Source of the DNA: Chrysaora quinquecirrha
Lineage: Eukaryota > Cnidaria > Scyphozoa > Semaeostomeae > Pelagiidae
Direction: 5' to 3'
NCBI GenBank assembly: GCA_014526335.1
Contig: JACTAT010000010.1
Coordinates: forward strand, 4,194,913 to 4,258,912
DNA: 64,000 bases
In this document: piece by piece, positions 1 through 10,487 of the stretch
How positions within the stretch are numbered: the stretch's first letter is position 1
Layout of the letters: each line of letters starts with the position of its first letter
Notes under the pieces: generated by a model
What the model saw: only the letters and a program-made list of their open reading frames with translations
The model's database searches: none
What the model was told of the DNA's origin: nothing
Translations under genes and position numbers: made by a program

Positions 1-380
1 AGTCCTCCATATTACTGAAACATAGGCCTCAACATAACTGAAAGATAGCCCTCCACATTACTGAAAGATACCCCTCCATATTACTGAAAGATAGCCCTCC
101 ACATTACTGAAAGATAGCCCTCCACATTACCGAAAGATAGTCCACCACATTACTGAAAGATAGCCCTCCACATCGCTGAAAGATAGCCCTCCACATCGCT
201 GAAAGATAGCGCTCCACATTACTGAAAGATAGCCCTCCACATCGCTGAAAGATAGCCCCCCACATTCCTGAAAGATAGCCCTCCATATTACTGAAAGATA
301 GTCCTCCACATTACTGAACATCTTCCACAATAATTATCCACATTACTAGAAAATCCCTCCACATTACTGCGCAGTATTAG
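1..380. repeat. Minisatellite A, about 23-base unit
   Basis: About 15 imperfect tandem copies of a unit close to ATAGCCCTCCACATTACTGA fill this stretch from the left edge. Copies differ by single substitutions and small indels. The same unit forms a second, more diverged array at 44955-45660. The open frames seen here on the minus strand are products of the repeat, not genes. The array may continue beyond the window. Confidence 0.9.
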
Positions 381-825
381 CTAGGGTGCCTCTGCATCAT
401 GTTGAAAGGGTGATTTTATTGAAAGCAGGAGGTCAAAATTGCAGTATTTTTGACATATCAGTTGCCACAGCGAGGATCTTGAGTAGGATGTCATGGCAGG
501 AGCTGTTCAAGTCAAGCGCAGTGTGGAATGAACAAAGGCACAACCAGCTGGCTGCCATTACCGGATAGGCAGACATCAAGGCACAACAGTTGCCGCAGCA
601 AAGACTTTGAGTACCGGATGTCATGACAGGAGCTGTTCAAGTCAAGCGCAAAGTAGAAAGACCAAGGCACAACTAGCTGGCAGCCATTACCGGGTCTCAG
701 TAATTAGCTGTACAGTCGATCCGCTGTTCAGAGAACAACCAACGATGGAGGAGGACAACTAAGGGGGACATTCCAAGTGCCACAAAAGCCCCCCCCCCTA
801 CAAGATGAAGTTCAAATGGCATATT
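381..825. repeat. Gene-free stretch with a 100-base imperfect duplication
   Basis: Positions about 468-568 and 597-692 are two diverged copies of one segment, sharing for example GGAGCTGTTCAAGTCAAGCG. A C-run follows at about 789-798. No splice-bounded coding exon was seen. Confidence 0.6.
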
Positions 826-976
826 TTTAGCGCCAGTCGCTAGGATCTCAGTAGTACGTTAACTAATCGAGACCTCAACCCTGGCTGTCATGCTACCGTA
901 GCTCAGGCTCGAATCTCACTGGGCTTCTGACACCACGATCCATCTTGATAAGGCCACGACGTCACATCACCTACGC
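826..976 (-). mobile_element. SINE-A copy, tRNA-derived, minus strand
   Basis: Resembles the better copy at 7296-7480. The 3' body (GCGCCAGTCGCTAGGATCTC on the plus strand) is followed by a box B-like GCTCGAATCTCAC and the tRNA-like head. This family recurs at least ten times in the window. Confidence 0.75.
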
Positions 977-1619
977 TATGTTAAGGAGGGAAGAAAGGAA
1001 TGAAGGGGACTTCCATTCGCGACAACTGTACATGTTCCCTGGAAGTTTTTTGCCTTCGTCAAACTGTCTGCCCTTTCGTTTCTGGTCTAAAATCCCAAAA
1101 ATTTCTGTAATGAACGCGGGGCCGAAATCAGTCGACAGCTGAAAATCTAGGAAAAAAGTTTGGAGCCTACGAACGGGATTGATAAATACTACGAAGTTCC
1201 GTTGACTTAAAGATTCAGATTTTTCATCTTCTTAAGTCATTACTTCCAACTGCTACGATTGCAGATTCACCGGATAGGTTAAGAGATAGCGGGGATTTTT
1301 CTTTGATCAACAAGCATGGTGAATTTCTCACATAAAAACTGTTTTCTTTTTGAATATAGAGATCTTCAAGACAGCCCTTAATGAAATATGTATAGCCCCA
1401 TGAATATCCGTCAGACTTCAACAAGTTTAGCTCATCGGAATACACACATGTTAAGCAGCATCACAAGATAAAGTTTTGAAGTCACAAACAAGAAACAGTT
1501 CCTTAAATTTAGTAGATTTTCAATCCCTTTAACATAAGCAGAATATGGTTCAGAACATGGGCCGTTAATGTCAGTCCCATGTTATTATTCAGGATTCTCG
1601 AAGTGAATTTTGGGAATAC
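977..1619. other. Intergenic, no gene seen
   Basis: Holds a few short open frames without splice context, coding bias or family resemblance. Nothing else is supported. Confidence 0.5.
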
Positions 1620-2010
1620 ATACTTTTTTATAAAGAACCACTTGATAAGGGACCTGCTTGTAGAAGGCCAGAAAATTTAAAGAACTTGTACTACTAAAGA
1701 GAAAATCATTAAGCAACTTATCAATTTTGAATATTTTCATCACTGCAAACAATCAAGAATTAGAAAGCCCGTTTCATTCATTTGCAGTCGAAAATCACAT
1801 CAATTGTACGTTAAGCATGTATCAAATGTTTCGTTGCGTAGTCTCGAGCTTTGCTTACATGCAAGTGTCTCTCTGTTATTATTATCATACTGAATGTGCA
1901 GTTAAAATTAAGGAAATATTAAAGAACTTTTGGAACTACAATTGCCTCAAAAGAAGTCCAAAATGAGGAAATTTAAGAACTAGGCCTTGAGGTAGGTTCC
2001 TCATAAAAAG
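1620..2010. repeat. Dispersed 390-base repeat L, copy 1
   Basis: Near-direct copy of 4120-4510, differing by scattered substitutions and small gaps. Both begin with TTTTTTATAAAGAAC and end with AACTAGGCCTTGAGGTAGG or close to it. Fragments of the same repeat flank a SINE at 49265-49760. No coding capacity was recognised; it behaves like a non-autonomous dispersed element. Confidence 0.8.
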
Positions 2011-2089
2011 CGTGTTGTTTCCTTAGTGATGGGCATGCAACAAATTCAATGTGCTTGTGCTCAGTCAAAACTGACAAGTCGCTGAAAAG

Positions 2090-2281
2090 AGCTAGATGCG
2101 GCTGTCGAAGGCCGAAGCCAAACGATCAAACACTGTTGGTCAAGCATTTGAGAAACATTGCTTGACAAGCAGAACTTGTTTGGCAAGGTTTTCGAAAAAC
2201 TTGAAAACTTTTTCTGCTTGCCGCAAGCAAAAAATGTTTGATGAGCAATATTTTGTGATGTGGCAGAACTATCAAACATTT
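2090..2281. mobile_element. Palindromic MITE family H1 (CAAACATT type), partial copy
   Basis: Contains the family signature GCCAAACGATCAAACACTG with inverted relatives such as GCAAAAAATGTTTGATGAGC and ends at an AACTATCAAACATT arm. The cleanest copy is at 32089-32461. Confidence 0.7.
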
Positions 2282-2576
2282 TGGTCTCTGTGGCGCAGTG
2301 GTTAGCGTGCTGGACTCACAACGCAAATGTTGTTGGTTCGAGCCACGGTCTTTCCACTTGTGTTGCAGAGATAACAACCTTGAGCAAGTTATTAAAACAA
2401 ATGTGCCTCTCTCCACCCAGGTGTATAAATGGGTAACTGGTTGGTAGTTATGAGCGCCGTGTGTGGCTGCACCCTGCTATATGCTAATGCATCCAGACAA
2501 GGGGTAAAGTGTAAAGTCGACTGAGTAGCCCTAGGCTAGTAGTAGACTCAAAAACGGCAACTTTACTTTACTTTGA
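2282..2576 (+). mobile_element. SINE-C, tRNA-derived
   Basis: The head reads like a tRNA: box A GTGGCGCAGTGGTTAGCG and box B GGTTCGAGCC about 40 bases later. The body ends with two GTAAAGT-like repeats and an ACTTTACTTTACTTT tail. It abuts the preceding palindromic element directly. Not a functional tRNA, because the acceptor stem and 3' half do not pair convincingly. Confidence 0.7.
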
Positions 2577-3107
2577 TGGACAAGTAAATTTCATATGTTT
2601 GAACAAAAATGTTTGATTGTTTTAAATAGGGCCTAACGCCTAACGGTGTTGTCAAGAGTCGTGCAACAACAACAACAATAACAACAACAACAACAACAGC
2701 AAAAGCGAACAACTTGTGTCACCTATTCTGACGGTATAAGAAGAACCAAAGATTGACAGTTGTAATCAAAGAACTATGTTTGCGGCCTGGGGACAAGGTT
2801 GGTTGTACACTGACTAAGTCAACTGCTGTCTGTCTGCTTATTGAATTCCATCCAATTCATTACTCCTAACGTAAAAACATAAATATATTCCTATACATGA
2901 CATAAATATAATTTCTATTTACTCTGATTTTGGATGTTGAGTTTCTTTTGAATCCTTTACACGAAGTAATTGTCTCTGCTTTATTCTTATTAATAATTTG
3001 CCAGTTTGTATCAGCCACATTATCTAAGTAAAGCAAAAAAACAAAATAAGCTGAAAATAAACAAGAGATCTTTCTATTTCTGATGTTCTTACCGAAACAA
3101 AGGCCTT
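2577..3107. other. Intergenic with an (AAC)n microsatellite
   Basis: An imperfect AAC/ACA run lies at about 2648-2698. The rest is AT-rich with no supported exon. Confidence 0.5.
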
Positions 3108-3510
3108 AAGGCCCAGGCCAAACGATCAAACATTGTTGATCAAACAATTCTAAGATTTTCTAAACAATGACCGTTTGGCCATGTCCAAAGACATTGCTTG
3201 ACAAGCAGAATTTGTTTGCAATGTTTCTGAAAACCTTCAACAAATTTTCTGTTTGGAATAAGCAAAAATTGTTTGTTGGGGAATGTTTTTTGATGTTGCC
3301 AAACTATCAAACATTTTGTTGGACAAGCAAATTTCAGATGTCTGACCAACAATGTTTGACCATTTGGCTATGTCCAAATCCTTGCTTGACAGGCAGAATA
3401 TGTTTGCAATGTTTCTGAAAACTTTCAAACACATTTTCTGTTTCCCGTAAGCAAAAAATGTTTGATTGGCAACGCTTCGTGATAAGGCCACAAACTATCA
3501 AACATTTATG
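3108..3510. mobile_element. Palindromic MITE family H1, compound copy
   Basis: Starts with GGCCCAGGCCAAACGATCAA after a TTA and carries several inverted arms of ATGTTTGA/TCAAACAT. At least two copies are nested or duplicated side by side. Confidence 0.75.
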
Positions 3511-3912
3511 TGTGGAAAATTCTTGAAGGGCTTGTTCCTAACGTTAATGAGGAAGTCAAATCATACAACCATACTCGACATGGCAGGAAGTGTCAGATCA
3601 GAAGAATAAGACATGTTCGCTAATAGAAGAAAGTTTCTGCATCCAGGGTCCAAAGCTGTTCAACCTACTACCTAAACATCTTAATCTTAGGGACTTGAGT
3701 GGGGTATCAGTGGATGTTTTCAGGAAAGGCTTAGACAACTTTCTGTCTCAAATTCCTGATGAGCCTCAACTTATTGGTTATACGGTAATGAGAAAAGCTG
3801 ATAGTAACTCTTTAGCTGACATGATCAAAATTGGATCTTTTTCAAGGGATAGACATCTTAGTGTTAATCCTTAAGATAATACATCTTTAAACCTAGTGAT
3901 GATAATAATAAT
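3493..3912 (+). pseudogene. Non-LTR retrotransposon, C-terminal tail of the reverse-transcriptase polyprotein
   Basis: A 5'-truncated LINE fragment. One frame begins with a WKILEGLVPNVN-like block. After a frameshift near 3585 the frame continues through GPKLFNLLP, a conserved block near the end of many animal LINE polyproteins, then IPDEPQLIGY and a stop at about 3874. The 3' end is followed by a short ATGATAATAATAATAATGA tail, typical of LINE insertion. A second, shorter copy lies at 5095-5360. Both are dead. The clade cannot be assigned because the catalytic domain is missing. Confidence 0.8.
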
Positions 3913-4119
3913 AATGACTATTTTTCAGAGACCGTATCCAAGCAATGTTGGAAACTAAGGAAATTAAGATAATTAAGGAAACATTTCAGACAGACGCAAC
4001 ATATTTGACTGCTAATAAGAGGAACTATCCTCCCAATTCTTGACTGTTTGCAGTGATAAAAATACTCAAATTTGAAGAGTTACCTGGTTACTTAGCGATT
4101 TTATCTTTTGTAGCATACA
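3913..4119. other. Intergenic, nothing seen
   Basis: Short AT-rich spacer between the LINE tail and repeat L copy 2; no supported feature. Confidence 0.5.
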
Positions 4120-4510
4120 CACTTTTTTATAAAGAACGACTTTATAAGGAACCTACATGCAGAAGGCCCGAATATTTACAGAACTTATACTAAAAAAGAG
4201 AAAATCATTAAGGAACTTTTCAATGTTGAATGCTTTTATCACTGCAAATAATCAAGAATTAGAAAGCCAGTTCCATTCATTTGCAGTCAAAAACCACATA
4301 AATTGTACATTAAGCATGTATCAAATGTTTCCTTGAGTAGTCCCGAGCTTACATGCAAGTGTCTCTCTATTATTGTTATGAACACTGTATGTGCAGTTAA
4401 AATTGAGGAACTATTAAGGAACTTTCTGAACCACAATTGCCTCAAAAGAGGTACAAAAGTAAGGAACTTTAAGAACTAGGCCTTGAGATAGGTTCCTTAT
4501 AAAAAAGTTC
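4120..4510. repeat. Dispersed repeat L, copy 2
   Basis: Direct-orientation relative of 1620-2010. The right edge (GGTTCCTTATAAAAAAGTTCC) resembles an inverted form of the left edge (TTTTTTATAAAGAACG), so the element may have short terminal inverted repeats. Confidence 0.8.
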
Positions 4511-5094
4511 CTTAAATTTTTCGGCCTTCTACATGCAGGCTCCTTATATAATGTGGCTCTATATGAAAAGTAGTCGACATAGCAAGCAAGAGTTAGTGGT
4601 TGTTTTTGATGTTAACTGCAGGTGCAGGCAGAACTCAAAAGAGGACGCAAAAACGCAGTTTGATGTAGCTACGTCAAAATTCTCAGCGGCAGTCTTGCAT
4701 CTCTGGTGGCCAATGAATAGTTAAACTTGTCAGCGGTTTTCAAAACCACCTGCCGCCTGCTGTTCATTGAAGCTCCACGCGAAAGGATGAATGTACATTT
4801 ATTGAGTAAAAGCTTTGGTAACAGGACAAGTCGGCCCACTACAGAGTCGACCCACCATGTGTTAGACAAGTCGGCCCATCATGTGTTAGGCAAGTCGGCC
4901 GGTCAGTGTAGAAATTAATTTCTTAAGCCAAGCTTACGTTGACCTAAGATACGATAAACCTAGGCACCAACTAGTTGTAACTGCTAACGTTTGTCAACAT
5001 GAAAACAACTAGCCAAAATTTATAGGGACCGTTGATCGCGGACGCAAGAGCCCTTAGGTCGACTGCGACTGACGGTAATCAGTTGTCAACTACT
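4511..5094. other. Intergenic, no gene seen
   Basis: A short duplicated GACAAGTCGGCCCA motif occurs three times at about 4826-4895. Otherwise nothing is supported. Confidence 0.5.
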
Positions 5095-5360
5095 GTTCAA
5101 CCTATTACCTAAACATCTTAGGGACTTGAATGGGGTATCACTGGATGTTTTCAAGAAAGGCTTAGATGATTTTATGTCTAAAATTCCTGATGAGCCTCAA
5201 CTTATTGGTTATATGGCAATGAGAAAAGCTAATAGTAACTCTTTAGTTGATATGATCCAAATTGGATCTTTTTCAAGGGATAGAAATCTTAGTGTTAATC
5301 TTTAAGATATAATATATCTTTAAACCTTTTAATAATTATAATGATAATAATAATAAAACT
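5095..5360 (+). pseudogene. Non-LTR retrotransposon tail, second copy
   Basis: Closely matches the end of the 3493-3912 element from the LFNLLPKHL block through IPDEPQLIGY to the stop, with a few base changes and a small deletion. It is followed by an ATGATAATAATAATAA tail. It is even more truncated at the 5' end than the first copy, so the two are probably independent insertions. Confidence 0.8.
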
Positions 5361-7149
5361 CACTTCCAATGTCTAGCACCAATTTCATTTAATTTCTCAG
5401 AAGCTAAGGTCAATGCACCTGAAGGAATCAAATTCAAAATGGATAAAAGCTTTATTGACATAAGTTTTGAAGAATGTTGCAAATAATAGGGTTTCTTTTT
5501 CAAGATTTGAGAAGCATCGATTTCAATTCAGATCTCTCGTTGTTATTAAAGGTATCCTTATTTGGAAGTTACCTGAAATGCAAATTACCAACCTTCTTAC
5601 GCAGGCTGTAAAATGTCCCAATTCACATTTTAAAACTTATTTAAAATTGTTAAACAAGGTGTTTAAGCACATGGGGTGCTTATTCAAAAATTGGTCTGAA
5701 AGATGAACAATTATTTGAAAATTTATGAATAAACTAATATTCTATAAAGATAGGAGTCACTTAAGAGTGTTGAAACCAATCTGATAGGCAGCTTAATTCA
5801 AAGGAAGGGGGGCGCTTATTCAAGGGAAGGTGCTTATGAGGGGGAATATGGTGAAACAACCATGTAATGTAGAAAAAGCATGTAAAATGCAATCAGTACA
5901 TACATAAACAGAACATAATAACTATCTGAATGTTAAGATGTTTTCTTGTGGTGATTATAGCCAGGGTACAAATGAAATGAAATGTGATAACTCCAATCAG
6001 CCATTTTTCTTTCCAATTTATCTGTAAAGAGAAAACATTGTTAAGTTTTGTCAGCACAAAAACAATAAACAAAAGATGTATTGTGGTGGCATGACATCTG
6101 GGATTTGTGCACAACAGGGGTGCTGGAAGGCATGGGGGATAGTGGGGGGAATGCCCCCCTGTTCTCATAAAAATTGTGAAATTTTATGATTTTTCTATTG
6201 TTTTTCCCTCAATTGGTTGCTTCTGTTCCTGCTGCTTGGTGCCCCAATGCCTTGCTTCGGGTGCCTCTGGTGCACAATGTGCATAATAAGGCTATTGTTT
6301 TTAAATAATAGGGATTGATTTCCAAATAAAAGGAATTGTTTTCCAAACAATAGGTATTGTTTCCCAACCACATAATAGGGGTTGTTTTCTAACAATAGAG
6401 ATTGCTTTGTAAAAAATAGGGATACCTATGGTTTTCTGTTGTTCGAGCTAAAATTCTACAGCAAAGTTCTTTAGTGCAAGCATCAAAGTTACCCAGTGTA
6501 GGCTGTGCGTGCGGGTTGGCCCATCTGCGCCCGCCCGCAAGGCCTTTTAGTTTTTGGCCTAAGCTATAGGCCCTTTTAGTCAAGTTTGTTTAAAAATCCT
6601 TCTGGAACATCTTTTGTTTAATCTATACTTACTGATAGAACAAATGACCACAAAGAATCAATTTCACCCTCTTTGAACCAGAAAGTATCCGGGGTATCTT
6701 CGTTTTGTTGCATTTTTTGTGTCTTCGCTTGGCGCCCGCCGCCCGCTTCGCTTTTCTGCTCGTTGGGTGAGTTACGCGGCGGCGGCGCGGATTGCTTTCT
6801 CCACCCCAGTCTCTTTTTCAAAACAAAATTCTCATGATGTCGAGGTTGCAGAATAAGTTGACATTTGTTTTGGTTGTGGTTGTTCATATGGTGATGTTTG
6901 CAGAGTTGCTATGCTGCGATGATGAAGTTAATTTGACTCTCTAAATCTTTGAATCTTTACAAGAAAACTAGCTGCTGACAAGAGTAGAACATTTATTTCA
7001 TTCTTGGTGATAATGCGGTATGAAATCTGAAAAATAATATTTTAGATTCATATTATGGGTGTCTGTTTTGTTTTGATTTTGATCATGACGAAAGAAAGTC
7101 TAACCTCTATCTAGAGACAGCATGGGTCGGTGGGTATAAGATAGTGTTT
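5361..7149. other. Intergenic, no gene supported
   Basis: A tandem AATAGG.ATTGTTTTCCAA repeat lies at about 6285-6420. Two GC-rich patches (about 6505-6545 and 6725-6795, the latter with a GCGGCGGCGGCGCGG run) stand out from the AT-rich background and could be old CpG-rich sequence or repeats. Minus-strand frames of 60-90 codons exist here but lack splice or family support. Confidence 0.45.
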
Positions 7150-7275
7150 GTTGGGTGCTGGAAGTAGATCGGACTACAGACCTTAGTTTGGGTTTGTATA
7201 ACCTGGGTTTGAACCACAGACCTTAGGCACAAAAGGTGCAAGTGCTAGCCAGTAGGTACTGCACTGCCTCTTAAC
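7150..7275 (-). mobile_element. SINE-D, tRNA-derived, minus strand
   Basis: Read on the minus strand it carries a box A-like GGCTAGCACTTGC and a box B-like GGTTCAAACCCAGG. A relative lies at 30515-30605. Fragmentary. Confidence 0.55.
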
Positions 7276-7295
7276 CCCACTTACATTGTTTGAAG

Positions 7296-7480
7296 GTGCT
7301 GTGGCGTCATGGTGTAATGGTAATCCAGCTGACTCGTGGTGTCAGAAGCTCAGTGTGGTCAGGGTTCCAGCCCAGTCACTGAAGTGTCACGGCCAGGGTC
7401 GAGGTCTTGATTAGTTAACCTACTACTGAGATCCTAGCGACTGGCGCTACAACACCATTTCACCTTCACCTTCCTCCTCC
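7296..7480 (+). mobile_element. SINE-A, best plus-strand copy
   Basis: The tRNA-like head has box A-like TGGTGTAATGG and box B-like GGTTCCAGCCC. The body has a conserved CCAGGGTCGAGGTCT block and the core GATCCTAGCGACTGGCGCTA, and it ends in a CACCTTCACCTTCC-type pyrimidine tail. Other copies are at 826-976, 17815-17925, 19465-19642, 23198-23370, 26835-26895, 31205-31390, 39120-39225, 49487-49660, 63498-63680 and 63708-63905. Confidence 0.85.
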
Positions 7481-7620
7481 CCCTCCTCCCCCCGTGGCAT
7501 CCTTTCCATGATTGTCTATTGCAAGCTGCAAAAAATCTTACAATTTTCTCTTTTCAATGTTTTTTTCTCTTTAAGGTGATGTAACAGAAGAACTAGCTGA
7601 TTAAACTTAACTTATGAAAA

Positions 7621-9038
7621 ATGTTGCTGCTTCTTATTCAAGCTTCAATCCCTTCAACATCCCATCCAACAGTCGCTTCAAGCAATAGAATTGTACAAAA
7701 CTGGGCATCGATTCAATTGAATCTTATTATGCTGCCTGTTGGTATTGGCATTCTTCTAATTGTAAGCTTGACTGCTTGTATCTGCCAGTGTCTGAGGTAA
7801 TAAAGAGTTAATTTTTTGTTAAATCTTCTTTCATTATCATCATAGCAGATGGGATGATGACAAATACCAGTGCTAGGGAAATTATGGAGACACCAATGAT
7901 CATAGCTACTTTTTTATAAACAGTGAGAAACAGCTTTATGAATTCCAGACTGACATCCCAAAAAAATTAAGGATCCTTAGGAAACTATGATGGCTCAAGT
8001 GAAAAATTAAGATTAACGTTTTTCAAGAAACAGACTGTTTATACAACTAAATACCCAAATAACAATATATTTCCCATCATACTTCTAAAAGACTCAATTT
8101 ATGTTTCAGGTTATAAAACAAGGTCTTTCCTTCTACACAGAAGATTCAGACACTTCACTTGGACTCTTCAATTAATTCTATTGATCTTCTCTCTGTATCC
8201 AACAAGCTGATTGGTGTTTAAAACACAATGCCAATTCAGCTACACTTTCTGATTGGTGCATTTCGATTCGGGTATAGATTCCGCCTTTTTCAAGTGTTTC
8301 GGTCTGTTTTTGACGTTTATACTCTGAGTAGTGTCAGACAAAAAAAGCTTTTAAGTATGCCCAAAAATGTTTCCGCTGTTCATAGCAATGTCGAAGTTTT
8401 GTACAACTCAAAAACTATTAAAAACTATATGTTTTTCTTTTAGGAAAAAACGAATCGAACGAATACAGAAAGAGCGGAGAAAACAGCAACGAAACATGTC
8501 GAAAACGCGGAATGGAACCCACAATAAGCATGAACTATTTGATATTAATACACAGACAAGGATAACATCTCCAGGTCCACCGCATTCAGGGACAGAAGGA
8601 TCTCGTCCTATGTCACCATTTGTATCTCAACCACCAAGATTTAAAAAAGAAAAACGAAAGAAAAAAGATAGAAAAAAGAAGAGTAGGAACTCTGTTGCAA
8701 TGACCGAGGAAGATAGCTCGAACGTTGAAAAACTCAGTGGAACGGAATTCAGCACACGAATTCCAGTGCCAACTCATTCAAAACAGAAAAAGACTCCACG
8801 GTATTCTATTGAAGAAGATACTAACTCGAATAAAAGGCATTTCGATAATAGAAAATCAAATTCTAAGAAAAATAGCGATGTTAATGGGAATGTAAATCAT
8901 CCTGGATTTGAGGTGAATGGAACTACATCATCGAAAGAGCGTAAAAAATGGGATATTCCTGAAAATCCGAAATACGAGCGTAATTCAAGTATGCGGCTAC
9001 CCCCGTTAGCTAGCCTGAGACTGGCAAAAACAGCATAG
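7621..9038 (+). CDS. Small single-pass membrane protein with a basic cytoplasmic tail, unrecognised
   Basis: Two exons, 7621-7796 and 8444-9038, join in phase across a GT-AG intron (CTGAG/GTAATA and TTTTAG/GAAAAA) to give about 256 residues. An in-frame TGA at 7615-7617 sits just before the ATG, supporting this start. Residues 1-10 (MLLLLIQASI) are a weak signal-like stretch. Residues about 38-58 form one clear membrane helix (LIMLPVGIGILLIVSLTACI). A strongly positive block (KKRIERIQKERRKQQ) follows at once, which by the positive-inside rule puts the C-terminus in the cytosol. The tail is rich in Lys, Arg, Ser and Asn, with a KEKRKKKDRKKK cluster and no folded domain I recognise. A candidate AATAAA lies at 9656-9661. 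The intron carries repeat K. No family name can be given. The reading is firm as a gene model but function is unknown. Confidence 0.7.
8228..8430 (+). repeat. Dispersed repeat K, plus orientation
   Basis: Lies in the intron of the membrane-protein gene. It shares GTTTCGGTCTGTTTTTGACG and ATGTTTCCGCTGTT-like blocks with inverted copies at 29490-29760 and 30960-31120 and with a plus copy at 51830-52100. It overlaps the polypyrimidine region before exon 2. Confidence 0.75.
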
Positions 9039-10487
9039 AAGTGAATGATAGTTTGACGATAGATAGAGATTGATGACGGGGGCTTTGTTTTGCCGCGTTG
9101 TTAGCCGCGTTGTTTAAAGTCACTGCCTCAAAAAATAATGACGCATTCCCTCCAAGAGGATGGAAGAAGAAGTGTAAACTGAAAATTATAGTTAGCTGTT
9201 TTATAGCTAAATAAGCTATCATGGTAAAAAACAATGCTTAAACCCTCGAAACCAGCCCAATCTGGTCAAGAAGCTTCGAGACAAATTTTTGGGTTGATGT
9301 TTTAACTAAAATTTGCCCAGTACTAGAAAACGTCAATACGAGTACCAACGAGTACCATTGAAGCATATATTAACGCACTGAGAGTCAGAAAATTTCAAAT
9401 TTAAAAAACTCTTGTGCGAGGTCGTATTTGAATTTTTGCCTTTGACGTGGTTCTATAGAACATAATCATGATCGGAATTGATTAGTAATTGTTTTCGTGT
9501 AAATAATATTCATATATATATATGTGATTAAATCATAAAAGGAAAATAATATATATAATGTTTATCAAGAGCACTGTGTATGTAAAAACTTAAAATGTAT
9601 TGGAAACCTGGAAAATGTTTTTACATAGAACTTTAGGCACGCTATATATAGAGATAATAAATTTAAAAAGTGTTCGTTGAACAATATATTTGACTTTCCT
9701 ATGTTTCTATATTTCCATGGGGTTCAAGACTCGCGCTTTCACGCGCAGTAATTTAGCTTTTCACGCATTCGCGCACGGAAGAAAATTGTTGTTTCACGAA
9801 AGAGAATTTCAAAATTTTTGAATTTCAAAAAATCATACTGCGGCTTGTACAAGATTTGTTATAAGATTCTAACACTCTGTCTCTTTCGAGCTTTTATATT
9901 TAGATGTTACCACCGTTACCCTCCCCACTCCATACAGCGTTCAAATAATTGCTTTATATGAGAAGGATCTCCCGAAACCTCGTCATTCCCGTTCGTGTTG
10001 AAGAAATGATAGGTATTTAAATTTCGAAAAGTACACTTATTTAAGGGGCAACTAGGACTTGAATTACATATGTTTAAAGCAGCTTAAGGCCTCAGCATAT
10101 AAAGTTATAAGGAACTATACGCGAAGGATGTGCTGCGTTTTTTGAGCTTTTTTAGCTCAATATCTTGCGAAAAGTACTAAGTGCAAGACAATCATTACCA
10201 TTTCTGCGGGCTGAAATTCCCGATATTTAAAGGCATCTGGCTTTGTGATACGGTTATTTATCACCCTTTATCCTGCACTAGCTGGAATCTGAAACCCTCC
10301 TCCAGGGTAAAAGGTCCCCACTCCGGTCCAAAATCCCATTCCGTAGTTAGCGCCATGGAGTCCGAGCTCCCTGGTTAGCAATCCTGATTCCTTGTGTAAT
10401 CGCTGCTCGAGCGACACCTCCTCCGCATCGTCGCCGAGAAAAGAACAAAGCTAAGCTCGGGTCAAAGACTCATGAGACTTGAACAAC
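9039..10487. other. 3' UTR of the membrane gene, spacer and 5' region of the transporter
   Basis: The polyadenylation hexamer AATAAA at 9656-9661 would give a 3' UTR of about 620 bases. Further on, a TATA-like ATATAAAG sits near 10098, but it is 390 bases from the transporter start and may be fortuitous. No extra exon was found. Confidence 0.45.

Noticed and set aside
1..380. CRISPR-like array
   Set aside because: Repeats are contiguous with no unique spacers; this is a minisatellite in an animal genome.
2282..2360. Functional tRNA gene
   Set aside because: Boxes A and B are present but stems do not pair and a SINE body follows.
3590..3874. Independent 94-residue protein gene
   Set aside because: It is the tail of a truncated LINE polyprotein with a frameshift and a second copy nearby.
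6618..6887. 89-codon minus-strand frame in a GC-rich patch
   Set aside because: No acceptor, donor or homologous domain seen; composition alone is not evidence.
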